Source: Chloroflexia bacterium
Lineage (GTDB): Bacteria > Chloroflexota > Chloroflexia > Thermomicrobiales > UBA6265
Assembly: GCA_030430125.1 (NCBI GenBank)
Contig: JAUIGA010000114.1
Location: 1 to 9,224, forward strand
Length of the DNA: 9,224 nucleotides
Direction of reading: 5' to 3'
Shown here: positions 1 to 5,558 of the stretch, piece by piece
How positions within the stretch are numbered: position 1 is the stretch's first letter
Layout of the letters: each line of letters opens with the position of its first letter
The notes under the pieces: model-generated
What the model was told of the DNA's origin: nothing
The model's database searches: none
What the model saw: only the letters and a program-made list of their open reading frames with translations
Made by a program: the position numbers and the translations under genes

Positions 1-56
1 CCGAGCTCGAGCACGTCGCCGGGCGATCCGTACCCGCGCTGCACGATCGCCTTCAT
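1..56 (-). CDS. MDR-family NAD(P)H oxidoreductase, N-terminal fragment (runs off left edge)
   Basis: The ATG at 56-54 on the minus strand opens a frame that begins MKAIVQRGYGSPGDVLELG and is cut by the window edge. This matches the N-terminus of quinone-oxidoreductase-type medium-chain dehydrogenases. It is strikingly like the start of the gene immediately upstream (MHAIVQREYGSPDTLRFEE), so the two look like tandem paralogues. An AGGGG ribosome binding site lies about 8 nt before the ATG. The gap to the upstream gene is 37 nt, so this is probably the last visible gene of the same operon. Only 18 codons are visible, so the family call rests on the N-terminal motif and the tandem context. Confidence 0.75.
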   Translation of the reverse strand, partial: MKAIVQRGYGSPGDVLEL

Positions 57-93
57 GCGGAAATCCCCTGGTGCCACGTTCGCAAGACCCTCG

Positions 94-1086
94 TCATGTG
101 CCGGCATGACCGTTCACGGTGATGACCACCTTGCCTCGGGCGCGACCGGTTTCGACATACCGGATCGCTTCGGGGATCTCCGTCAGAGGGTAGCTCCGGT
201 CGATCACCGGCGTCACCGTGCCGGCCTCGATCAGCTCCGTCAGGTACTCCAGGTCCGCCCGGCTGCGCTTCGCGACCAAGGTGATGAGCTTCTGGCTCAC
301 GAACGGCGATTGCACCGTCGCCTTGACGATTCGGTTGACCGGCCCGATCCAGCGTCCCTTCGAATCGCCGCTGCACAGCACCAGCGTTCCGTCCGGCGTC
401 AGCGCCCGGCGGCAGGCCGACGGCGACGCCTCCCCTGCCACCTGGAAGATCACGTCGTACTTCCGCTCGCTCCGTGTGAAGTCCTCTTTGGTGTAGTCGA
501 TCACGTGGTCCGCGCCGATCGATCGCACCAGCGCGACGTTCCGCGTGCTGCAGACGCCGGTCACATTTGCCCCCAGCACCTTCGCGATCTGCACGGCGAA
601 GGTGCCCACGCCGCCCGACGCGCCGATGATCAGGATCTTTTGCCCCGGCTGGAGTTTCCCCGCGTCCCGCACCCCCTGCAGTGCGGTCACCCCGGCCAGC
701 GGCACGGTCGCCGCCTGCTCGTAGCTGAGATTGACCGGTTTGGGGCTCACGAACTCCTCCGGCACCGCGACGTACTCGGCGAAGCTGCCCATCCCCGCCT
801 GGGCGTAGACCTCGTCGCCCGGCTTGAACCGCGTGACGTCTTTCCCGACCGCCTCGACCTCTCCGGCCAGGTCGTAGCCCAGGATGCTGTGCTTCGGCTT
901 TCGCACGCCGGAACCCGCCAGCCGCATGACGTAGGGCATGCCTCGCATGAAATGCCAGTCGTATGGATTGGCGGAGGTGGCATGGGCGCGGATCAACACC
1001 TGGTCGTCCCCCGCCTCCGGCTTGTCGACCTCCTCGAACCGCAGCGTGTCGGGCGAGCCGTACTCGCGCTGGACGATCGCATGCAT
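94..1086 (-). CDS. NAD(P)-dependent MDR oxidoreductase (zinc-independent quinone reductase/alcohol dehydrogenase-like)
   Basis: This 330-residue protein is of normal length for the medium-chain dehydrogenase/reductase superfamily, quinone oxidoreductase branch. These soluble enzymes reduce quinones, enones or aldehydes with NAD(P)H. The N-terminal GroES-like domain runs to about residue 125 and contains the LGYDLAGEVEAVG motif (69-81) and KPGDEVY (88-94). The Rossmann domain has the nucleotide-binding motif IIGASGGVGT (153-162), followed by GADHVIDY (191-198). The cysteine cluster that binds structural zinc in classical alcohol dehydrogenases is absent, so a zinc-independent enzyme is expected. 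The start is supported by an AAGGAG ribosome binding site 6 nt before the ATG. The gene lies 33 nt after the small membrane protein and 37 nt before a paralogous MDR gene. The substrate cannot be told from sequence. Confidence 0.93.
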   Translation of the reverse strand: MHAIVQREYGSPDTLRFEEVDKPEAGDDQVLIRAHATSANPYDWHFMRGMPYVMRLAGSGVRKPKHSILGYDLAGEVEAVGKDVTRFKPGDEVYAQAGMGSFAEYVAVPEEFVSPKPVNLSYEQAATVPLAGVTALQGVRDAGKLQPGQKILIIGASGGVGTFAVQIAKVLGANVTGVCSTRNVALVRSIGADHVIDYTKEDFTRSERKYDVIFQVAGEASPSACRRALTPDGTLVLCSGDSKGRWIGPVNRIVKATVQSPFVSQKLITLVAKRSRADLEYLTELIEAGTVTPVIDRSYPLTEIPEAIRYVETGRARGKVVITVNGHAGT

Positions 1087-1119
1087 GTGACGCTCCTTTC
1101 GGGTGTGTCGATGGGATAT

Positions 1120-1428
1120 CTACTGGATCAGGACGCCGAGCACGCCAAGCAGCAGCAGGATCGCTTCGACGATGCCGGTCGGGGCGGTGGCGGGCGCCAG
1201 GCGGGTGATGAGCTGATGCAGGACCGGGATCCGCAGGAGTCCGATGCCCGCCATCCCGACAGCGGCGACGAGCTGGAGAAACGCGCCGGCACCGGAAGAT
1301 GTCGTGTCCAGACGGTCGAGCGTGCCCGGCGCCCTGAATGCGGCGAGCCGGTCGCTGCTGGCGGCAACCGAGATCGCAGCCAGGATCAGGACCCCTGCCG
1401 CGATTGCGAACTTCCTTCCTGCGGTCAT
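1120..1428 (-). CDS. Small membrane protein of unknown function, three predicted membrane segments
   Basis: A 102-residue hydrophobic protein that I do not assign to a named family. Hydrophobic stretches at about residues 7-24, 46-68 and 84-101 suggest three membrane spans, with a polar segment containing RAPGTLDRLD (32-41) between the first two. The first hydrophobic stretch, after MTAGRK, could also be read as an uncleaved signal anchor. The frame stays open upstream, but the ATG at 1428 is chosen because it has an AAGGAA ribosome binding site about 5 nt before it. That ATG also overlaps the stop codon of the preceding gene in an ATGA arrangement, which points to translational coupling. The MDR oxidoreductase follows after 33 nt. 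The context suggests a membrane partner or a stress-linked accessory of the oxidoreductases, which is inference only. Confidence 0.7.
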   Translation of the reverse strand: MTAGRKFAIAAGVLILAAISVAASSDRLAAFRAPGTLDRLDTTSSGAGAFLQLVAAVGMAGIGLLRIPVLHQLITRLAPATAPTGIVEAILLLLGVLGVLIQ

Positions 1429-1691
1429 GCGGGTTCCTTCCGTTCTTCGTCGAGACCCCGACGTCGGGCTCGGAGGCATGGGTGTGGATCGACGACATTG
1501 GTGACAGGCAGCAGCGGGATTCCGGGGCCGCGGATGTGGGCGATTACGCCGTGGAGTGCTGCCTGATCGACGACCGGTCCTGCCAGCATGGTCCTGCCGT
1601 CGTCGCGCCGCAGGACATTCCATCCCCCCAAAAGGTCCGGCCAGCGGTCGTCGGGATGCCCGCACACTCGAATCCGGGATGTGTCGACCAT
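1425..1691 (-). CDS. Small 'DQAALHG'-type conserved hypothetical protein
   Basis: An 88-residue soluble protein, first gene of the minus-strand operon. The pattern SRIRVCGHPDDRW (5-17), a short beta-rich stretch, then GPVVDQAALHGVIAHIR (38-54) and a proline/leucine-rich end recalls a small conserved hypothetical family. From memory, members occur in actinobacteria and Chloroflexota, commonly as '...GxVxDQAALHGLLxxIRDLGLPLLSV...'. I know no established function. The C-terminus, from about 70 on, is Arg-rich and unusual. The ATG at 1691 fits the family's N-terminus; the frame is open further upstream, but no recognisable sequence lies there. A weak TGGGGA ribosome binding site precedes the ATG. 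The stop overlaps the next start as ATGA. A possible -10 element (TACACT on the minus strand, 1741-1736) would give a leader of about 38 nt. Confidence 0.7.
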   Translation of the reverse strand: MVDTSRIRVCGHPDDRWPDLLGGWNVLRRDDGRTMLAGPVVDQAALHGVIAHIRGPGIPLLPVTNVVDPHPCLRARRRGLDEERKEPA

Positions 1692-1863
1692 GCCCAGTCC
1701 CCAGGCGTGACGCTTCAACCAGCGTGCTGGAGACCAGTGTAGGGACGACCGGTGCAAGTAAGGATCAGCCAAAGGGTGAAGTTTGGGGGTGTAGTTTCGG
1801 GGTGCAGCGGGAAGGCATGCAGGTGGGCAGCGATACCAAATCCGGCTGTACACCAACAGTTCC

Positions 1864-1930
1864 GTAGGGGAGGAGCTTTCCCGCGCGCTCCAGCCATGGC
1901 GAGAGTCATCGGGCGCGGGCAATGCCCGCC
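1864..1930. repeat. Degenerate GC-rich palindromic element
   Basis: CGTAGGGG is followed by the arms CCCGCGC (1881-1887) and GCGCGGG (1914-1920), and a 6-bp hairpin with an AAT loop (1916-1930) overlaps the right arm. The second palindromic block of this window, near 8254, also opens with CGTAGGGG. This suggests two copies of an interspersed repeat type like those seen in intergenic regions of Chloroflexota genomes. The internal sequences of the two copies differ considerably, so they may share only the flank and the folding habit. Confidence 0.4.
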
Positions 1931-2033
1931 CGCACGGCGGCACGGCGGCACCGCGAGTCAGCCAGCAACCATGGTGAGTCCCGAACACACCAACCGGAAT
2001 TGGCATGAGCGGACGTCGTTGCTCCCGCCGGTG

Positions 2034-2039
2034 TACGCT
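2034..2039 (+). promoter_or_regulatory. Possible -10 box for a leaderless UPF0178 transcript
   Basis: TACGCT ends six nt before the ATG at 2046, the spacing expected if transcription starts at or next to the start codon. There is no convincing -35 hexamer at the right distance. The only Shine-Dalgarno-like sequence is a GGGG run almost touching the first ATG. Confidence 0.25.
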
Positions 2040-2045
2040 GGGGGC

Positions 2046-2534
2046 ATGATGGACAAAGCCGTGAACTCCCAACCCACCATCTACCTCGACGCCGACGCCT
2101 GCCCGGTGAAGGATGTCGTCTACAAGGTTGCCGCGCGGTACGCGATGCCGTTGAAGGTCGTCGCCAACGGACGCATGCGCATCCAGCAGATGGCTGGGCT
2201 CGATGCCGAGATGGTCACCGTCCCCGACGCGCCGGATGCCGCCGACGACTGGATCGCCGAACGGGCGACCAGGGGCGACCTCGTGCTGACCGCCGACATT
2301 CCCCTTGCCGCGAAGGTGGTCGACGCTGGTGTCCGCTGCCTCGACTTCCGGGGACAGGAGTTCACCCCCAGCCGGGTTGTCGATGCCCTCGCCAGCCGCG
2401 ACCTCAACGCCTACCTGCGCTCGATTGGGGAGAGCACCGGCGGCCCGAAGCCGTTTACCCCGAAGGACCGCTCGAAGTTCGCATCCACCCTCGACGCGGC
2501 GGTCGGCAAGATGGCGCGGGAATCGGCGGTATGA
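2046..2534 (+). CDS. yaiI: UPF0178 (YaiI/YqxD, DUF188) family protein
   Basis: A 162-residue protein, close to the roughly 150 residues usual for this widespread family, which has no settled biochemical role. The fold resembles PIN/NYN-type nucleases and carries conserved acidic residues. Visible family motifs are YLDADACPV (13-21), the acidic DAADDWI stretch (64-70), GDLVLTADIPLA (77-88) and the C-terminal GGPKPFTPKDRSKF (132-145). Two adjacent ATGs (2046 and 2049) are possible starts. The frame is open far upstream, but homology begins only here. The gene stands alone: the minus-strand operon lies behind it, and a 9-bp hairpin follows 63 nt after the stop. The symbol is borrowed from the E. 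coli family member; orthology is assumed from the motifs. Confidence 0.92.
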   Translation: MMDKAVNSQPTIYLDADACPVKDVVYKVAARYAMPLKVVANGRMRIQQMAGLDAEMVTVPDAPDAADDWIAERATRGDLVLTADIPLAAKVVDAGVRCLDFRGQEFTPSRVVDALASRDLNAYLRSIGESTGGPKPFTPKDRSKFASTLDAAVGKMARESAV

Positions 2535-2596
2535 CGTCACATTGAGATTGCCTTCGATGTCCGTCGAAAGCTGACCTTTCCACAAGGATGGCGGAT

Positions 2597-2621
2597 TGAT
2601 GAGCGCGGCTTTCGCTCATCA
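2597..2621. terminator. 9-bp perfect hairpin after the UPF0178 gene, possible terminator
   Basis: Arms TGATGAGCG (2597-2605) and CGCTCATCA (2613-2621) pair perfectly around a 7-nt loop. There is no T-tract on either side, so a classical intrinsic terminator is not supported. It could be a U-less terminator, an mRNA 3'-end stabiliser, or an operator about 30 nt upstream of the -35 box. Confidence 0.4.
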
Positions 2622-2651
2622 CCTGTGCTGTCGCGAACACCAACTCTCCTA

Positions 2652-2679
2652 TTGACAGCTTGATTCGGTGATGGATACT
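2652..2679 (+). promoter_or_regulatory. Sigma70-type promoter of the dehydrogenase operon
   Basis: A perfect TTGACA (2652-2657) is followed after 16 nt by GATACT (2674-2679), which matches the consensus -10 at four of six positions. Transcription would start near 2686, leaving a leader of about 205 nt before the ATG at 2892. Confidence 0.55.
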
Positions 2680-2891
2680 GCCAAAAGAAGGCAATATGCC
2701 GATGTCTGGTAGATCAAGTTCTCTGTCCTGGCGGCAGCCATGTGACGGGTGGCCAGTCAGTGTTCTCGGTAATTTGGATTCACCCCATTGGATGATCGTG
2801 TTGCACCGAAAGGAGGGGGTCGAACCGAGCGAGCGAATTGACTTTGTTGATTTGGGCTGTCGTGTCGCATAAATCATGACAGAGGTGAGAG

Positions 2892-3656
2892 ATGGGCGAG
2901 ATGGATCGACAACGACGTGCTGTTTCTGCAGTCGATCGGCGTATGTTTGTCAAGGTGAGTGCGGGCTCCATGGCCGCTGTGGCGCTGCGCTCAGCGTACA
3001 CGATGGATGCATTGGCGCAGGAGACCTCGGCCGAAGCAGGGTATCAGTTCTTCACGGCCCACGAGGCGGAAACCATCGACGCGTTGGCGGAGCAGATCTG
3101 GCCGACCACCGAGACGAGTCCTGGTGGAAGCGATGCCGGAGTGGTGGTCTATATCGATCGGGCACTCGGCGGAGCTTACCAAAGATACCAACCCATCTAT
3201 CAGGCCGGAATTCAGTGGCTTGATGATGCCACGAACGAACAATTCGGGGATACCTTCGTCGGGCTCGCCCCCGAGCAGCAGTTCGAGCTCATGGATGCCG
3301 TGTTCAACGCAGATGCGACTCCTGCGGCCTCACCGGCTGCGACACCAGAACCCCAGGTCGACGGTGTTCCGGTGGCAGCTACCCCCGAGGACACAGCCGA
3401 AATCGCGCCAAGTGATGGAAAAGTCCAGGTTGCAGGAGGTGAAGGGCCGCACATCGCGTCACTCAAGGCGTTCCTCGATCTCGTTCGAGTGCACACGATG
3501 GAAGGGCTCTTCTCGGATCCTGTGTACGGGGGCAATCGTGATTTCGCCGGCTGGCGGGCTGTCGGATATCCCGGACCGTACATTGTCTACGGTGCAGAGG
3601 AGCAGCAGTCCTTCGAGCCACTGAATCAGCCGCTGCAGAGCATTGCTGATTTGTAG
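2892..3656 (+). CDS. Tat-exported gluconate 2-dehydrogenase subunit 3-like protein
   Basis: This 254-residue protein is the small subunit of a membrane-associated FAD dehydrogenase complex for gluconate, sorbitol or a similar sugar acid or polyol (Gluc_2DH_3 family). The N-terminus carries a twin-arginine signal, DRRMFVK (15-21), followed by a hydrophobic stretch and a likely cleavage after DALA (39-42). FFTAHEAETIDALAEQIWP (53-71) and DAGVVVYIDRAL (81-92) are typical of the mature domain, as is EGLFSDPVYGGN (204-215) with the following GW and GYPG. Residues 138-172 form an Ala/Thr/Pro-rich low-complexity insert. The start is set by AGAGG, 6 nt before the ATG; M4 has no good site. The GMC large subunit follows after 46 nt and has no signal of its own, so this subunit probably carries it through the Tat system. 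The specific substrate is unknown. Confidence 0.9.
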   Translation: MGEMDRQRRAVSAVDRRMFVKVSAGSMAAVALRSAYTMDALAQETSAEAGYQFFTAHEAETIDALAEQIWPTTETSPGGSDAGVVVYIDRALGGAYQRYQPIYQAGIQWLDDATNEQFGDTFVGLAPEQQFELMDAVFNADATPAASPAATPEPQVDGVPVAATPEDTAEIAPSDGKVQVAGGEGPHIASLKAFLDLVRVHTMEGLFSDPVYGGNRDFAGWRAVGYPGPYIVYGAEEQQSFEPLNQPLQSIADL

Positions 3657-3702
3657 GTCTCGATCCCCCAAAACGGTCCTCGCATGCAAGGAGCCAAAGA
3701 TC

Positions 3703-5454
3703 ATGGCAGTGCTTCCCAAAAAGGATGTCGTTATCATCGGTTATGGGGCAGCTGGCGGTCCCATCTCGGTCGAGCTTTCCAAGGCTGGGTATTCGGTGGT
3801 TGCCCTTGAGCGCGGTGAGCACCGAACGCTGGCAGATTTCGCCCCCAAGGCGTTCGATACACTCCGATGGGTCACGCGGCGCGAGATGGTGCCAACCATC
3901 GAGGAGATGCCGTTGACGTTCCGGTCTGACCTGAATGAGAAGGCCACACCGGTGCCGTACATCATGGCGAACACGGTGGGCGGGGCGTCGGTGCACTGGT
4001 CTGGCCAGTCCTGGCGATACTATGAGGAGGACTTTCGGGTCAAGTCCACCATCGAGGAGCTCTACTCGTCCGAGCAGCTTGCCTACCTCGAAGAGGACGG
4101 TGCCAATATTCAGGATTGGCCAATTACGTACGACGATCTGGAGCCGTACTACGAGAAGACCGAGTATCACGTCGGTGTCGGGGGGTGGCCCGGCAATATT
4201 CAGGGTGAGATTCGCCCCGTCGATCCCGAAGAAGGGAATCCCTTTGAGGCGCCGCGTCAGCGTGACTTCCCGTTCCGCCCGCTGCGGGACAACGCCACGG
4301 ATATCACCTTCCGCGAGGGTGCGCTGAACCTGGGACTCAATCCGTTCCACGTTCCTACCGCCATCACCACCGAGGCATATACCAACCCAGATGGAGTGGA
4401 GCGCGCTGCCTGCAGTTATTGCCCGTTCTGCACGTCGCACGGGTGCTGGAACGGCTCGAAGAGTGACACGCGGGTTTCGTTGCTGCCAACGGCAGAGGCC
4501 ACCGGGAACTTCGAGTTGCGGTCCAACAGTCACGTGTTGCGCATCAATCACGAGAATGGCCGGGCGGTGAGTGTCGACTACATCGATCTCATCACCGGAG
4601 AGCAGCACACTCAGCCAGGTGAGATGTTCTATCTCGGTGCCTACTCCTTCCAGAATGTTCGATTGTTGCTGTACTCGGGGATCACCGGCGGTGGTCAGGT
4701 GGGCAAGTACTTCATCAACCGTTCCGGGCCGAGCGTTCACGCGATCTTCGATGATCGCTATCTCAACGGGTATGCCGGGCCGGCCGTGCAGCGGCAGGGG
4801 CTTGACGATTACAACGGCGAGAACAACGTCGACGAGAAGTTGCAGATGTCTCTCGACGATTTCTTTGTTCGCGGTGCGTTCATCGGGTCGCCCAGTCAGC
4901 GCAATCCGCTGCAGACCTATGGTGCCCGACCGCCTGAAGTGCCGAGCTGGGGGGTGGCGTACAAGGAGTACTTCACCGAGAACCTCAACCGCTACATCGG
5001 GCTGCAGCTCCTCCAGGAGCCACTCCCGTATGAAACCAGCTACATCGATCTCGACCCGAACTACACTGACAAGTTCGGCGTGCCGGCTGCGCGAGTCCAG
5101 CGCCAGGCCAAGCAGAACGAGATCCGCATGTCCCGGTACATTTACCAGAAGGGCGTGGAGATCCTTGAAGCCGCGGGAGCGGCGAGGGTCTGGGGGAGCG
5201 ATACCCCACGGCCGTCAGCGACGATGACGCACGATCTCGGCGGTCTGCGCATGGGCAGCGATCCGTCGATGTCGGCCACCAATCGCTACGGGCAGCTTTG
5301 GGAGGTGCCGAACATCCTGGTCGGCGGTGGTGCGCTGGCGCCGACGATGTCGGGCCATAACCCAACCGAGACCATCTGGACCCTTTCGTACTGGACCTCG
5401 GCCGCCGTGCTCGAGGGCAAGCTGGATCTGGAAGACTCCCAGGCTTTCTCATAG
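3703..5454 (+). CDS. GMC-family FAD dehydrogenase, catalytic large subunit
   Basis: This 583-residue protein belongs to the gluconate/sorbitol dehydrogenase branch of the GMC oxidoreductases, which oxidise sugars or polyols at FAD. The dinucleotide motif IIGYGAAGG lies at 11-19, with the ribose-binding acid in ALERG (34-38). NTVGGASVHWSG (90-101) is the second FAD contact region. The C-terminal domain has THDLGGLRMG (509-518) and SGHNPTET (550-557), giving candidate catalytic histidines H510 and H552. CSYCPFCTSHGC (237-248) arranges C237, C240, C243 and C248 as C-x2-C-x2-C-x4-C; related bacterial FAD-glucose dehydrogenases bind a 3Fe-4S cluster in a cysteine-rich loop, so an iron-sulfur centre is likely. 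The start follows AAGGAG by 9 nt. There is no signal peptide; export with the preceding Tat subunit is expected. No cytochrome subunit gene follows. Confidence 0.92.
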   Translation: MAVLPKKDVVIIGYGAAGGPISVELSKAGYSVVALERGEHRTLADFAPKAFDTLRWVTRREMVPTIEEMPLTFRSDLNEKATPVPYIMANTVGGASVHWSGQSWRYYEEDFRVKSTIEELYSSEQLAYLEEDGANIQDWPITYDDLEPYYEKTEYHVGVGGWPGNIQGEIRPVDPEEGNPFEAPRQRDFPFRPLRDNATDITFREGALNLGLNPFHVPTAITTEAYTNPDGVERAACSYCPFCTSHGCWNGSKSDTRVSLLPTAEATGNFELRSNSHVLRINHENGRAVSVDYIDLITGEQHTQPGEMFYLGAYSFQNVRLLLYSGITGGGQVGKYFINRSGPSVHAIFDDRYLNGYAGPAVQRQGLDDYNGENNVDEKLQMSLDDFFVRGAFIGSPSQRNPLQTYGARPPEVPSWGVAYKEYFTENLNRYIGLQLLQEPLPYETSYIDLDPNYTDKFGVPAARVQRQAKQNEIRMSRYIYQKGVEILEAAGAARVWGSDTPRPSATMTHDLGGLRMGSDPSMSATNRYGQLWEVPNILVGGGALAPTMSGHNPTETIWTLSYWTSAAVLEGKLDLEDSQAFS

Positions 5455-5484
5455 CCACAGGGAGTCGAATCCGCCAGACCGATC

Positions 5485-5516
5485 AACAGGGGAATGGTGC
5501 ATACCATTCCCCTGTT
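5485..5516 (+). terminator. Perfect 14-bp stem, 4-nt loop between GMC and DUF255-like genes
   Basis: Arms AACAGGGGAATGGT (5485-5498) and ACCATTCCCCTGTT (5503-5516) are perfectly complementary around the loop GCAT. The stem starts 31 nt after the GMC stop and ends 42 nt before the next ATG. Only two T residues, which belong to the stem, and then CCGG follow, so a T-tract terminator is lacking. It may be a partial terminator, or a barrier to 3'-exonucleases that stabilises the upstream part of the message and lowers expression of the downstream gene. Confidence 0.55.
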
Positions 5517-5558
5517 CCGGCGTATGTGGCACGTAGTCAGATCAGGGGCGCGACATAT

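Larger units (their letters stand above)
1692..2045. other. Non-coding gap with GC-rich palindromes, between divergent genes
   Basis: This 354-nt gap separates two divergently transcribed units. I see no credible gene in it. It holds a CGTAGGGG motif at 1864-1871, an inverted pair CCCGCGC (1881-1887) and GCGCGGG (1914-1920), an overlapping hairpin GCGGGC-AAT-GCCCGC at 1916-1930, and a short tandem 8-mer GCACGGCG at 1933-1948. Both promoters for the flanking genes should lie here. The candidates I can see are weak: TACACT on the minus strand at 1741-1736, and TACGCT on the plus strand at 2034-2039. Confidence 0.5.
2535..2891. other. Non-coding gap carrying a hairpin, a promoter and a long leader
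   Basis: This 357-nt stretch holds no credible gene. In order it contains a 9-bp hairpin (2597-2621), a sigma70-like promoter (2652-2679) and about 205 nt of presumptive 5' leader for the dehydrogenase operon. A strong Shine-Dalgarno-like run, AAAGGAGGGGG (2809-2819), has no start codon at a usable distance. A second, poorer promoter, TTGATT (2847-2852) with CATAAA (2868-2873) at 15-nt spacing, could give a short leader instead. I do not recognise a known riboswitch in the leader. Confidence 0.6.

Noticed and set aside
53..1566. Very long open frames on both strands across the MDR gene region (about 480 and 500 codons)
   Set aside because: They are Arg/Pro/Gly-rich shadow frames of GC-rich coding DNA. 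The real genes there have family motifs, ribosome binding sites and an ATGA overlap in other frames.
1864..1950. Possible CRISPR or transposon remnant in the palindromic gap
   Set aside because: There are no regularly spaced direct repeats, no transposase fragment and no matching terminal repeats; only local palindromes and a two-copy 8-mer are present.
1752..2045. N-terminal extension of the UPF0178 protein by about 98 residues
   Set aside because: It reads through the repeat-containing gap with low-complexity composition, and family members begin just before the LDADACPV motif.
1692..2585. Upstream extension of the 'DQAALHG' frame to a 386-codon reading frame
   Set aside because: The extension is antisense to the UPF0178 gene and crosses the palindromic non-coding gap; recognisable sequence begins only at the ATG at 1691.
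2792..2872. A 26-codon frame in the leader of the dehydrogenase operon
   Set aside because: No ribosome binding site precedes its ATG; the strong SD-like run lies inside it rather than before it.
3463..4740. A 425-codon open frame antisense to the GMC gene
   Set aside because: It lies entirely over the 3' end of the small-subunit gene and the GMC gene, has no recognisable motif, and is expected from codon bias.
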